Source of the DNA: Planctomycetaceae bacterium
Lineage (GTDB): Bacteria; Planctomycetota; Planctomycetia; Planctomycetales; Planctomycetaceae
Assembly (NCBI GenBank): GCA_029259845.1
Contig: JAJDEI010000207.1
Span: 1 to 64,000 of the forward strand
Length of the DNA stretch: 64,000 nt
Reading direction: 5' to 3'
Position 1 is the first letter of the stretch. Each line of letters starts with the position of its first letter. The notes under the pieces were generated by a model, which did no database searches, had not been told where the DNA came from, and worked only from the letters and a program-made list of their open reading frames with translations. Below, in pieces: positions 36,097 to 44,039 of the stretch. A program made the position numbers and the translations under genes.

Positions 36097-37500
36097 ATGT
36101 CCTTGCCGCTGGTGCACGAACTCGATCCGCCGCCCGATGTGTTCGGGGCGTTGTGTGCGATGTCCCGTTGGAAGGACGTCGTGCTGCTGGAGAGTGCGCT
36201 GCTGCGGGACGGCGTGGGACGGTATTCGTTTTTGACGGCAGAGCCGTATTGCACTGTCGAGTTGGCCGCGCCCCGGTACGGCGACTCACCGTTCACTGAG
36301 ATTCGTCAGCTTCTGGCGGAGTCGCCTGCCGCGCCCGTTGATGGACTGCCGCCGTTTCAAGGAGGAGCGGTCGGACTGCTCTCGTATGAACTGGGGCGAT
36401 GCTGGGAACGGCTGCCCCGTGCGACTCACGACGAGTTTCAACTTCCGGCGATGGTCGTTGGGCTGTATGACTGGGTACTGGCATGGGATCATCTTGAAGG
36501 CCGCGCCTGGGTCATCGCCCACGGTAGCGGCAAATCGCCGTCCGACGGGGAGCGGGCACAGCGGGCCGACCACCGTATTGAGGCGGTGTTGGACGCGCTG
36601 CGTATCGATGAGCCGGTCCGTCCTCCCCGGGCAGCGGTTTTACAAGCGCACATCACCGCTCCTGCCTATCCGCTCCCCGGTGTCGAGGGTGTGCTGAGCA
36701 ACTTCAGCCGCGGTGGGTACATCGAAGCGGTGGAGCGGGTGATCGAATACATCCGTGCCGGCGACATCTTTCAGGCGAATCTGTCGCAACGGCTTGTCGC
36801 CCCCGCTCTCTGCTCCCCGCTGGAGTTGTACGGAAGGCTCCGTCGCCGGAATCCCGCGCCGTTTGCCGCCTATGTGGCCCACAACGACTGGGCCGTACTG
36901 AGTGCCTCGCCCGAGCGGTTCCTGCAGGTCGAGGAGGGGTTCGTCTCCACCCGGCCGATTAAGGGCACGCGGCAACGACGGCCCATGCCGGAGGCCGATC
37001 TGTTCACGCGCGATGAATTGCGGGAGAGCGAAAAGGATCAGGCGGAGAACGTGATGATCGTCGACCTGTTGCGCAACGACCTGTCGAAAGTCTGCCGGCC
37101 GGGGTCGATGCGGGTGCCGCAACTCTGCGAGGTGGAGACCTACGAGACCGTGCAACATCTGGTGTCGGAAGTGCGGGGCGAGTTGGCGGAGGGACGCGAC
37201 TTCTGGGATCTGCTGGCCGCGACCTTTCCCGGCGGTTCGATCACCGGCGCCCCGAAAGTCCGTGCGATGGAAATCATCACCGAACTGGAACAGGTCGCGC
37301 GGGGTCCCTATTGTGGTTCGCTGTTGTATTGCGGGTTCGGCGGGACTGCGGACAGCAACATTCTGATTCGCACGTTTGTCCAGAAGAACGGTTGGGTCCA
37401 TTGTCCCGCCGGCGGGGGCATCGTCGCCCCCTCCGACCCGCAAGCCGAATACGAAGAAACGCTGCACAAGGCCGAGGGGATGCTGCGGGCGCTGTTTTGA
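36097..37500 (+). CDS. pabB: Aminodeoxychorismate synthase component I
   Basis: 467 residues, normal for PabB. It makes 4-amino-4-deoxychorismate, the pABA precursor, with a glutamine amidotransferase partner (not in this window). The N-terminal domain (about 1-190) precedes the chorismate-binding domain: GGYIEAVERVIEYIRAGDIF, QANLSQRL, SPERFLQV, RPIKGTRQRR, ESEKDQAENVMIVDLLRNDL, GSITGAPKVRAMEII and CPAGGGIVAPSDPQAEYEET. The Lys in PIKGT marks aminodeoxychorismate synthase; anthranilate synthase has Ala there. It sits behind the DHPS-like gene, probably supplying pABA for folate or methanopterin. Confidence 0.9.
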   Translation: MSLPLVHELDPPPDVFGALCAMSRWKDVVLLESALLRDGVGRYSFLTAEPYCTVELAAPRYGDSPFTEIRQLLAESPAAPVDGLPPFQGGAVGLLSYELGRCWERLPRATHDEFQLPAMVVGLYDWVLAWDHLEGRAWVIAHGSGKSPSDGERAQRADHRIEAVLDALRIDEPVRPPRAAVLQAHITAPAYPLPGVEGVLSNFSRGGYIEAVERVIEYIRAGDIFQANLSQRLVAPALCSPLELYGRLRRRNPAPFAAYVAHNDWAVLSASPERFLQVEEGFVSTRPIKGTRQRRPMPEADLFTRDELRESEKDQAENVMIVDLLRNDLSKVCRPGSMRVPQLCEVETYETVQHLVSEVRGELAEGRDFWDLLAATFPGGSITGAPKVRAMEIITELEQVARGPYCGSLLYCGFGGTADSNILIRTFVQKNGWVHCPAGGGIVAPSDPQAEYEETLHKAEGMLRALF

Positions 37501-38149
37501 CGTGTCGGAAAGGAGAGGTTGTTGGTCGTTTTCCGACAGAGAAAGGAAACGCGGATCAATCGGATCAAAGCAGATTCGAGCGGATCTCAGGGTTGGTCTC
37601 CAACGATCTGTACTGCAAAGGCTCCAAAGATTCGCTGTCGTGCGCAGGTTTCTGACGTCGGGGGAGAACCACGGAAGGGACGAAAACAGGGACGGTCTGT
37701 TGATCGGAGCCGTTGCTGCATCGGCGATTGCAGGACCGAGCGATTCGTCGGATTCGCCCGATTCATGGTTCCCTGTTTTCAACCGCGAATCACGCGAATG
37801 CTGCGAATGGAATTCCTCGTCCGTGCAATCAACGCCACTTGTCTTCCGTGTGTCCCGTGGTTCCGACTCTTCGATTCTGGATTCGGTTGCGGCTCGGCCG
37901 CTCCGTGACGATCCATGACGATCCGCCCCCATCCGCTTAATCCGCGTTTCCTTTTCTCCCTTGTGGCATGCAGCACAGGTTCGGCGGACCGACACGTGAC
38001 GGCTTGCGAAGTCGTAAGCATTCACAGGCTGGTGCCTGACCCCATACGCGATAGTCCGCTCCTGCTCCCGTATCGGCGGGGAACGAAAATGGACGTTGAC
38101 CGGAGAACATTTCGAGCTAGGATCACAGCACCCCGATTGATGGAGCATC
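37501..38149. other. Long spacer filled by dispersed repeat
   Basis: This 649-bp stretch lies between pabB and the dehydrogenase gene. Most of it is dispersed-repeat sequence (37611-37906). 37540-37590 (GACAGAGAAAGGAAACGCGG) resembles 28.8 kb. Near 38030 is GGTGCCTGACCCCAT. No supported gene; the dehydrogenase promoter should lie near the end. Confidence 0.45.
37611..37906. repeat. Dispersed spacer repeat, copy 3 (longest)
   Basis: It shares GGAGAACCACGGAAG, GTTGCTGCATCGGCGATTGC, TTTTCAACCGCGAATCACGC, GCAATCAACGCCACTTG, GTCCCGTGGTTC and GGTTGCGGCTCGGCCGC, in order, with the copy at 27.3 kb. The second half matches 24.7 kb. Confidence 0.8.
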
Positions 38150-39778
38150 ATGAACGAGACAACAGCACAGGCAGTGACGGCCGTTAAGGCGGAGCCGTTC
38201 CACAATGAACCGCACACCGACTTCAGCCGCGCGGAGAATCGCGACGCCTTCGCACAGGCGCTGGCCGACGTGGGCAGCCAGTTGGGACGGGAATACCCGT
38301 TGGTGATCGACGGCAAGGCGGTCAGTTCGCGGAAGTCGATTGTTTCGCTCAACCCGTCGCACTCCGCTCAGGCCGTGGGCCGGATCGCCTCTGCGACCGC
38401 CGACCATGCTGAGCAAGCGGTCGGGACGGCTCGCCGCGCGTTCACGCAATGGAGGAAAGTCGAGCCGACGCACCGGGCGGAGTACCTGGAACTCATCGCT
38501 GCCGAGATGCGTAACCGCCGCTTTGAGTTGTGCGCCTGGATGGTCTACGAGTGCGGCAAACCGTGGGCCGAAGCAGACGGCGATGTCGCTGAGGCGATCG
38601 ACTTCTGCATGTATTACGCCCAGCAGATGCGGCTGCTCGCCCCTCCCGTCCAGTGCGACTATCCGGGGGAAGAAAACAGCTACTTCTATCAGCCGCGGGG
38701 AGTCGCCGTCATCATCAGCCCTTGGAATTTCCCATTGGCGATCTTGGCCGGAATGACCGTCGCCGCTCTGGTGGCGGGCAACACGGTCATCATGAAACCG
38801 GCCGAACAGTCGTCCGTCATCGCGGCCAAGCTGTTTGAGATGATCCGGGACGCGGGCGTGCCGGACGGCGTGGTCACCTACCTGCCGGGTGCGGGCGCGG
38901 AGGTCGGCCCCGTGCTGGTCAGCAGCCCGGAAGTCGATCTGATCGCTTTCACCGGTTCGCGAGAAGTCGGGTTGTCGATCAATGAACAAGCCGCCCACAC
39001 ACCGCCTTCGCAAAACCATGTGAAAAAGGTGATCGCCGAGATGGGGGGCAAGAACGCCATCATTGTTGATGAAGACGCCGACCTGGACGAAGCCGTGCAG
39101 GGCGTCGTCGGCAGCGCCTTTGGGTTCGCCGGACAGAAGTGCTCCGCCTGCTCGCGGGTCATCGTGCTGGAACCGGCGTACGATTCATTCCTGGAACGTC
39201 TTGCCGGCGCGACCGAAAGTCTCAAGGTGGGGCCTGCCGAAGACCCCGGCACGACCGTCGGTCCGGTGATCGACGAGGAGGCACAGCGGCGAATCGAAGA
39301 TTACATCGCCATCGGCAAGGACGAATGCCGCACGATTGTCAGCATGGACGTCGGCAGCCTCGCCGGGGAGGGCTACTACGTCGGTCCGCATGTGTTCGCC
39401 GACGTGGAACCGGACAACCGGCTCGTCCAACACGAAATCTTCGGACCGGTCGTCGCGGTTCTCAGAGCGGAAGACCTCGACGAAGCGTTCCGAATCGCCA
39501 ACAGCACCGACTACGCCCTCACGGGCGGCATGTACAGCCGCAGCCCGAAGAATCTCCAGCGGGCGCGAACCGAAATGCGGGTCGGCAACCTGTACCTCAA
39601 CCGCAGCATCACGGGAGCGCTGGTGCAGCGACATCCCTTCGGCGGTTACATGATGTCGGGCATCGGCAGCAAAGCCGGCGGTCACGACTACCTGTTGCAG
39701 TTCCTGATCCCGATTGCCGTCAGCGAAAACACGCTCCGCCGCGGCTTCGCCCCCCCGCCGGATTCGGAGCAGGAGTAG
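38150..39778 (+). CDS. Aldehyde dehydrogenase, probably L-glutamate-gamma-semialdehyde (P5C) dehydrogenase
   Basis: 542 residues; GGAG lies 9 bases ahead of the start. NAD-binding and active-site motifs: YQPRGVAVIISPWNFPLAIL, GNTVIMKPAEQSSV, AFTGSREVG, KVIAEMGGKNAIIVDEDADL with the general-base Glu, and GFAGQKCSACSRVIVLEPAY with the catalytic Cys. The GQKCSACSR context and a long N-terminal arm (about 1-50) match the P5C dehydrogenases (PutA C-domain/RocA group), which turn glutamate semialdehyde into glutamate in proline and arginine use. No proline dehydrogenase gene is adjacent. Family certain; substrate probable. Confidence 0.88.
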   Translation: MNETTAQAVTAVKAEPFHNEPHTDFSRAENRDAFAQALADVGSQLGREYPLVIDGKAVSSRKSIVSLNPSHSAQAVGRIASATADHAEQAVGTARRAFTQWRKVEPTHRAEYLELIAAEMRNRRFELCAWMVYECGKPWAEADGDVAEAIDFCMYYAQQMRLLAPPVQCDYPGEENSYFYQPRGVAVIISPWNFPLAILAGMTVAALVAGNTVIMKPAEQSSVIAAKLFEMIRDAGVPDGVVTYLPGAGAEVGPVLVSSPEVDLIAFTGSREVGLSINEQAAHTPPSQNHVKKVIAEMGGKNAIIVDEDADLDEAVQGVVGSAFGFAGQKCSACSRVIVLEPAYDSFLERLAGATESLKVGPAEDPGTTVGPVIDEEAQRRIEDYIAIGKDECRTIVSMDVGSLAGEGYYVGPHVFADVEPDNRLVQHEIFGPVVAVLRAEDLDEAFRIANSTDYALTGGMYSRSPKNLQRARTEMRVGNLYLNRSITGALVQRHPFGGYMMSGIGSKAGGHDYLLQFLIPIAVSENTLRRGFAPPPDSEQE

Positions 39779-39830
39779 CCCTTCTCTTCCTTTCGAACCT
39801 ATCCGCGCGTTGAATGACGAGTGCCGCGGC

Positions 39831-39860
39831 GGGTGGCCCAGCCGGTCCGGCTGGGTCGCG
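39831..39860. repeat. REP-like hairpin, variant
   Basis: GGGTGGCCCAGCCGG is followed by TCCGGCTGGGTCGC; the stem is GGCCCAGCCGG with CCGGCTGGGTC, including a G-T pair. It is of the same type as 24678-24708 and lies 52 bp after the dehydrogenase stop. Confidence 0.75.
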
Positions 39861-40040
39861 AAGCGACAAGATGTCTCACATTCAGCGTTCGGAGGTTCAA
39901 GAACCGGTCGGCAGTTCGGCCGGTCACCCGCGTTGGCTACTGCGGAAAGCGCCGCTTTCGGCAACGTTCCCTTGGGAAGCGGTGCCTCCAGAATCGTCAC
40001 GGACCGGACCGGACCGCAGTCGCTTCGCCAAAGAACCGAA

Positions 40041-40076
40041 GCCGCCCGGCGGGGAGCGGTTCCCACACCGGGCGGC
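40041..40076 (-). terminator. Hairpin downstream of the Flp pilin gene
   Basis: GCCGCCCGG (40041-40049) and CCGGGCGGC (40068-40076) form a 9-bp GC stem with an 18-base loop, 48 bp past the pilin stop on the minus strand. The T-content after it (TTCGGTTCTTTGG) is moderate, so termination is likely but not certain. Confidence 0.55.
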
Positions 40077-40123
40077 TGATGTCATGCGTTCGCGGAAGCG
40101 AACGGCTGACCGTCGGATCGCGA

Positions 40124-40297
40124 TTACGTGAGTGCGTCGCGAACGGAACCGAACTTGGTGTTCGCGTTCGTACCAATCGCCTGGATGGCGGTCAGACAAA
40201 CCACGACGATCAGAGCAAGCATCACGGCGTACTCGACGGCGGTGGGACCATCTTCCGAAACCAGGAAAGTCTTAACGCTGTTGGCAAGGTTCTTCAT
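40124..40297 (-). CDS. Flp/type IVb pilin, short
   Basis: 57 residues. The protein has a short leader (MKNLANSVKTFLVSEDG), then TAVEYAVMLALIVVVCLTAI, the hydrophobic N-helix of a processed pilin, and a brief polar tail (GTNANTKFGSVRDALT). The pattern fits type IVb (Flp) prepilins: cleavage after the Gly of SEDG and Glu at position +5 of the mature protein, as TadV-type prepilin peptidase requires. Flp pilins form the tad tight-adherence pilus. No tad genes are in the window, so this is an orphan pilin, common in planctomycetes. A GAGGGG stretch lies ahead of the start. Confidence 0.88.
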   Translation of the reverse strand: MKNLANSVKTFLVSEDGPTAVEYAVMLALIVVVCLTAIQAIGTNANTKFGSVRDALT

Positions 40298-40689
40298 CTC
40301 AGCAACCCCTCATTCTTTCGATATGTAGCCGAGCCCCGTGACGAGGAACACCCTGCGCCAAGATGACCCGTAACCCCCACTGTTTTGCGGCTCCGTCTCG
40401 TGTCGACTCGCGGCTTGCGTCGTCCGTGTCACACGAGAAACCTAGGTCCGTCAGCGGAGGTGTCAAATGCAAATTCGCCGTTTTTCAGGATGTGGCGTCT
40501 GGGATTCATCAGAATGTTGAGTTCGACAAACATCGTGCGCGGTGGCCCGGGTTTCGACGGTTCTCCGGCCCGAGTTCCTTCCTCCCGCGAGTCGAATCGG
40601 CCGGAGTTCGAGTCCAACAACCCCTCATCAATCGTCCGCCCGCGTTAGACTGCCCGCTGTGATCCACTGTTTCCTCCGAATCTGTCGCG
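40298..40689. other. Divergent spacer
   Basis: This 392-bp stretch lies between the pilin (minus) and the GGQ protein (plus). It must hold both promoters. No repeat, RNA gene or further coding frame is convincing. Confidence 0.4.
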
Positions 40690-41199
40690 ATGTCCGACCC
40701 TGCCCCCCATCCCGCCACGTTGCCGGCCGAGATGCTGCTCGCGGACTGTGATGTCGAACGGCTGAGACGGTCCGGTCCCGGCGGGCAGCATCGCAACAAA
40801 GTGGAGACCGCCATCCGTCTCACTCATCGCCCCACCGGTATTACAGCGATGGCGACGGAGCGACGAAGCCAGGCGGCCAACCTCGCACAAGCCTTGCGGC
40901 GGCTGAGAATCAACCTGGCGCTCGGTTTTCGAGCGTCCGCTCAGCGAGCACCGTCCTTGACGTGGACGTCCCGCTGCCGCGGCGGCAGAGTCCACATCAG
41001 CTCAAAACACGAAGATTTCCCGGCTCTGCTGGCAGAAGCCCTCGATGCGCTCCAGGCGGCTGAGTGGAACCTCTCCGCAGCCGCAGGCACGCTCGGCTGC
41101 ACACAGTCACAGCTTTTGAAACTCCTGAAACGGGAACCCCGCGCCCTGAGCGACGTCAACCGCCACCGGACCGCCGAAGGCCGCAAACCGTACCTGTAG
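40690..41199 (+). CDS. Peptide chain release factor-like GGQ protein
   Basis: 169 residues. The RF-1 catalytic signature is at residues 29-41: GPGGQHRNKVETA, with GGQ at 31-33, followed by the typical ITAMATERRSQAANLAQALR. This is the peptidyl-tRNA hydrolysing domain without the stop-codon-recognising domains. Such short proteins (ArfB/YaeJ group, or planctomycete relatives) free ribosomes stalled without a stop codon. The C-terminus adds a small helix-turn-helix-like block (AAAGTLGCTQSQLLKLLKRE) rather than the usual basic tail of ArfB, so its ribosome contact may differ. Confidence 0.85.
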   Translation: MSDPAPHPATLPAEMLLADCDVERLRRSGPGGQHRNKVETAIRLTHRPTGITAMATERRSQAANLAQALRRLRINLALGFRASAQRAPSLTWTSRCRGGRVHISSKHEDFPALLAEALDALQAAEWNLSAAAGTLGCTQSQLLKLLKREPRALSDVNRHRTAEGRKPYL

Positions 41200-41479
41200 C
41201 AACTTCTCCCCGCCCGCAGCCATGCCCACGCCCCGGCGCAAGCGTGTTTTTCACGATGGGGGGATTGTCGGCGAACTGCCATCGGCGTTGCCTCCGGGCT
41301 AACCAGGATCATGGATGGGAGTTACCCCGGAGCCAACGGCGACGGACGACGGCGACGGACGCCCCCCCATCCGAAAAACACGTTCGCCCAAGCCCGCGCC
41401 CGATATCGGGTTGACACGTTTTTCACCCGCAGATACCCTCGACGCTCTTCGGTCAGCCGACCGGAAGTCCAAACAATCC

Positions 41480-41552
41480 GGGGGATTAGCTCAGTTGGGA
41501 GAGCGTCTGGCTGGCAGCCAGAAGGTCAGGGGTTCGAGTCCCCTATCCTCCA
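41480..41552 (+). tRNA. tRNA-Ala (GGC anticodon)
   Basis: The cloverleaf is complete: acceptor stem GGGGGAT/ATCCTCC with one G-T pair, D-arm GCTC-AGTTGGGA-GAGC, anticodon arm TCTGG-CTGGCAG-CCAGA with GGC at positions 34-36, variable AGGTC, T-arm AGGGG-TTCGAGT-CCCCT, and discriminator A. CCA is not encoded. It borders the decayed island and is a typical integration site. Confidence 0.95.
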
Positions 41553-41585
41553 TTCGACGATCTTGCGAGGAGTCGCAATTCGTCG

Positions 41586-42385
41586 CTAACCCCTGCAACG
41601 CAGGGGTTTTTTCATGCGCGGGCCGATCGGCTTGCGAGCGGTTGCGAGGCGATTCGTGCACTGACTGCGCCGGATTCTGCGCCGCTTTTGGAAGTGGTCA
41701 TCGGTCACCTGAAGATTGTGCTTTCGGGCCACCGACTGCGAGTTCCCCATCCACGCGCAGTCGACATGTGATGGGAAAGTCTCTTCGAGTTCAGTCTGCC
41801 GCGTGCTCCGGAGAATCTGGAACAGATTGGTCCACGGTTCCAACCCGGCCCGCGAGATGATCCTCAGTAGCTGCGTTCTCAGGTTGGCGTTGGTGTCGCG
41901 GTAGCACGTGATGACAAATTCGGTGCCATCTTCGGCATCGTCGAACGCCTGCTCAAGTTGCTCCCGCAGTTCCGCAAAAAACGGAATCACACGCGACCCC
42001 TTCCCCTCGTGGTGCTCAGTCTTCGGACGCGTGACCGTGATGCGGTCGTTCTCCCCATCCACATCGCCCCATCGCAGGGAGAGATGTTCTGAGGGACATC
42101 GGAGACCGCCGAAGCGGCTAAGTGGATATATCAGCCGCCACTGGGCGTCGGGGCAGGCATTGCGGACAGCGTCGGACAGGGCCTCCACGTCGTGACGCAG
42201 CCGGTCGGCGTCGGCATCCGGTCGGGCCGCCACAACGTCGGCAGCGTCGCCGTGGTCCGGCAGGTCGGGGAGATCGACCAACTTGACGACCACAGGGGAC
42301 GTCAGCTTCGCGAGGATGCCTGCCACGGTGTCCGCGTACTTGCGGCCCGGTCTGTCATTGCCTGGTAAGAGAATGGCTTCCTTGA
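41586..42385 (-). pseudogene. Tyrosine recombinase (integrase) C-terminal domain fused to a Toprim scrap, dead
   Basis: One frame covers two gene remnants. About 42385-42165 reads AILLPGNDRPGRKYADTVA and KLVDLPDLPDHGDAADVV, the Toprim-like end of an island primase/DUF3854-type protein. From about 42160 the frame continues as an integrase catalytic domain: ACPDAQWRLIYPLSRFGG, LRCPSEHLSLRWGDVD, RPKTEHHEGKGSRVIPFF, LFQILRSTRQTELEE. The last family motif KHYLQVTDEHF appears here as KHNLQVTDDHF, so the nucleophilic Tyr is Asn (codon AAT, one base from TAT). The N-terminal DNA-binding part is gone. The stop is 33 bp from tRNA-Ala, the usual place for such an integrase. Confidence 0.75.
41590..41612 (+). 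terminator. Rho-independent terminator of tRNA-Ala
   Basis: CCCCTGC-AAC-GCAGGGG followed by six T, 38 bp after the tRNA end. It overlaps the stop end of the integrase remnant on the other strand. Confidence 0.9.
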
Positions 42386-42678
42386 CCGTTGGTCGCGTAG
42401 GTGAATCGGATGGCCAGCTTGTCCGCATAGTTCTTCGCTTGCGCCACGCCGTCGGCCAATTCTTTATCCCACGCTTTGGCCTCGACGACACCCGGCTTGG
42501 TGTTGCGACAGACCTGCACATAATCGGCCGAGCGCGGCTTGCCGCGCCGTCCGAAGCCTTCGAGCCGCCCCAGCGTGATCGGATACTCGCGTCGGACGCG
42601 GCTCCCTTCGACCACGCCCCAACCGGCGGCAGCGAGGGCCGGGTCAATGTGTTCGGCGCGGGTTTCGGCTTCGTTCAT
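42381..42678 (-). pseudogene. Type I restriction subunit R (hsdR), 5' fragment
   Basis: About 99 residues from an ATG at 42678: MNEAETRAEHIDPALAAAG, then VRREYPITLGRLEGFGRRGK, ADYVQVCRNTKPGVVEAKAW and AIRFTYATNGQG. This is the N-terminal endonuclease domain of HsdR-type (EcoEI-like) subunits, with the D and E-x-K residues (ADY, VEAKA). After GQG the homology stops and the frame runs into Toprim sequence read in another phase. The gene starts 11 bp behind the fic stop, the layout of an hsdM-fic-hsdR operon. Confidence 0.75.
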
Positions 42679-42688
42679 CGGTGGCGAC

Positions 42689-43834
42689 TCACGAGTATGT
42701 GGCGAAGTCGTCGTCTCGAATTAACAGGTTGAGATACTTCGGATGAATAAACAGCTTCTCACGGCCCACGGGGCGTTCTTCCAAGACGCCGATTTCGACC
42801 AGTTCCTTCAGATACCGCGAGGCCGCCTGTCGTTTTGCGATGCCCGCGTCCACGACATTTTGAATGCGACAATAGGGCAGTTCGAAAATCAAGCTCAGCA
42901 GTTCGTAGCTGTAAATCTTCGTTCGTCGGTCACGCACATAGTCGCTGGTGTGCTCCATCAGCCGCCGGACAGCTTCGATCTTGGCGCGAGTCCAGTCGGC
43001 GGTTTCTTTGACACCCTGGATGAGATACAGCAGCCACGCTTCCCAATTGTTGTCGCAAGTCACTTCCAGCAGCAGGCGGTAATAGTCTGCGCGGTTCTCG
43101 ATGATGTACCGGCTGAGATACAGGATCGGCAGCGTCAGGAGTCCTTCGTGGATTAGGAATAAGCTGTTGAGCACGCGCCCCGTGCGACCGTTGCCGTCGG
43201 TAAATGGGTGGATCGCCTCGAATTGATAGTGCCCCACCGCCATGCGCACCAGCGGATTGATGTCTTTTGCCTCATGCAGGAAGCGCTCCCAGTTCGCCAG
43301 CAGCTTGCGCAGCAGGTCTTCGCCCTCAGGGGGCGTGTAAACGATCGTCGGTTTGCCCTTGCTTGTTTCTCTGGCCAGGGCCGTTCCGGGCACCCGGCGC
43401 ACCCGCATTTCGATGCCCTTGATCCTGGTGCAGACTGTCTCGGCCGTGCGCGTGGTGAGCGGATGTTGGGCGAGCGATCGAAAGCCTTCGAGCAGCGCCT
43501 GGCTGTAACGCAGGGCTTCTTTGGTGGCCGGATCGGCCTGGTCGTCGCTGGCCCGATGCTGGAACAGTTGATCCGTGGTGGTCACGATGTTTTCAATTTC
43601 CGAACTCGACTGCGCTTCCAGCAGCGGCAACGTGTTGATGAGCACCGCCTGATTGGGGATCAACTGGGCCGCCTGCTTGAGTTCGGCCAGCGCGGCACGG
43701 GCGGGGATGCATTGCTTGAGAACGGCCCGCGTCTCCAACTCGGCTGCGGGCGGCAGCGGCGGGAGGCCGTTGTACGGGATATCCGCCCGCCACGTAACCT
43801 CTTTCCTTTTCGATGGTTTCGCTGTTTTCGGCAT
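42689..43834 (-). CDS. Fic-family protein (AMPylator), intact, auto-inhibited class II type
   Basis: 381 residues from the ATG at 43834. The core motif [12 protein letters not shown] (209-220) is complete, with catalytic His209. Upstream, SSEIEN (77-82) matches the (S/T)xxxE(G/N) inhibitory helix, here N-terminal to the Fic fold as in class II. A winged-helix-like domain at the end (about 300-370, [34 protein letters not shown]) suggests DNA binding. Fic enzymes transfer AMP to proteins. Genes of this kind often sit inside type I restriction operons, as the hsdR scraps on both sides suggest here. The only intact gene of the decayed island. Confidence 0.88.
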   Translation of the reverse strand: MPKTAKPSKRKEVTWRADIPYNGLPPLPPAAELETRAVLKQCIPARAALAELKQAAQLIPNQAVLINTLPLLEAQSSSEIENIVTTTDQLFQHRASDDQADPATKEALRYSQALLEGFRSLAQHPLTTRTAETVCTRIKGIEMRVRRVPGTALARETSKGKPTIVYTPPEGEDLLRKLLANWERFLHEAKDINPLVRMAVGHYQFEAIHPFTDGNGRTGRVLNSLFLIHEGLLTLPILYLSRYIIENRADYYRLLLEVTCDNNWEAWLLYLIQGVKETADWTRAKIEAVRRLMEHTSDYVRDRRTKIYSYELLSLIFELPYCRIQNVVDAGIAKRQAASRYLKELVEIGVLEERPVGREKLFIHPKYLNLLIRDDDFATYS

Positions 43835-43856
43835 GCCTGGAGCATATGTCGTCGTC

Positions 43857-43933
43857 AGCGACAGGTCAAGAAGACGTGTCGCTGTTTTTAGATTTCTGCG
43901 ACATGTTGTGCGGGCGTGTCGTTTCCAGCGACA
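43857..43933 (-). promoter_or_regulatory. Cluster of five TGTCGC-type half-sites upstream of fic
   Basis: The half-sites are AGCGACA (43857-43863), TGTCGCT (43877-43883), GCGACA (43898-43903), TGTCG (43917-43921) and AGCGACA (43927-43933), all between the fic start and the hsdR scrap. The first pair is a perfect 7-bp inverted repeat, and the last two are a 5-bp pair (TGTCG with CGACA). Spacing is 10-21 bp. The pattern looks like an operator bound by a dimer, possibly by the Fic protein's own winged-helix domain. Confidence 0.5.
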
Positions 43934-43935
43934 TG

Positions 43936-44016
43936 TCATCCGTCGTCGCTTCGCTTCAGGAAACCGATCCCCAAGACCGGCGCGACGTGTTCGGCGCGGG
44001 ATTTGGCTTCGTTCAT
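43936..44016 (-). pseudogene. Second hsdR-like 5' scrap
   Basis: An ATG at 44016 opens [19 protein letters not shown] and stops after 26 codons. The DNA of its first 12 codons resembles that of the hsdR fragment at 42678 (MNEAETRAEHIDPAL). It is probably the front of a related restriction or helicase gene whose remainder was lost. Confidence 0.5.
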
Positions 44017-44039
44017 GGCTTCAGCCTCCGAACACTTCG

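Larger units (their letters stand above)
39779..40123. other. Spacer with hairpins between convergent genes
   Basis: This 345-bp stretch between the dehydrogenase stop and the Flp pilin stop contains the hairpin at 39831-39860 and the pilin terminator at 40041-40076. No gene is supported. Confidence 0.45.

Noticed and set aside
36097-37500. Anthranilate synthase (trpE) for the chorismate enzyme
   Set aside because: The PIKGT motif has the Lys found in aminodeoxychorismate synthase; trpE has Ala at that site.
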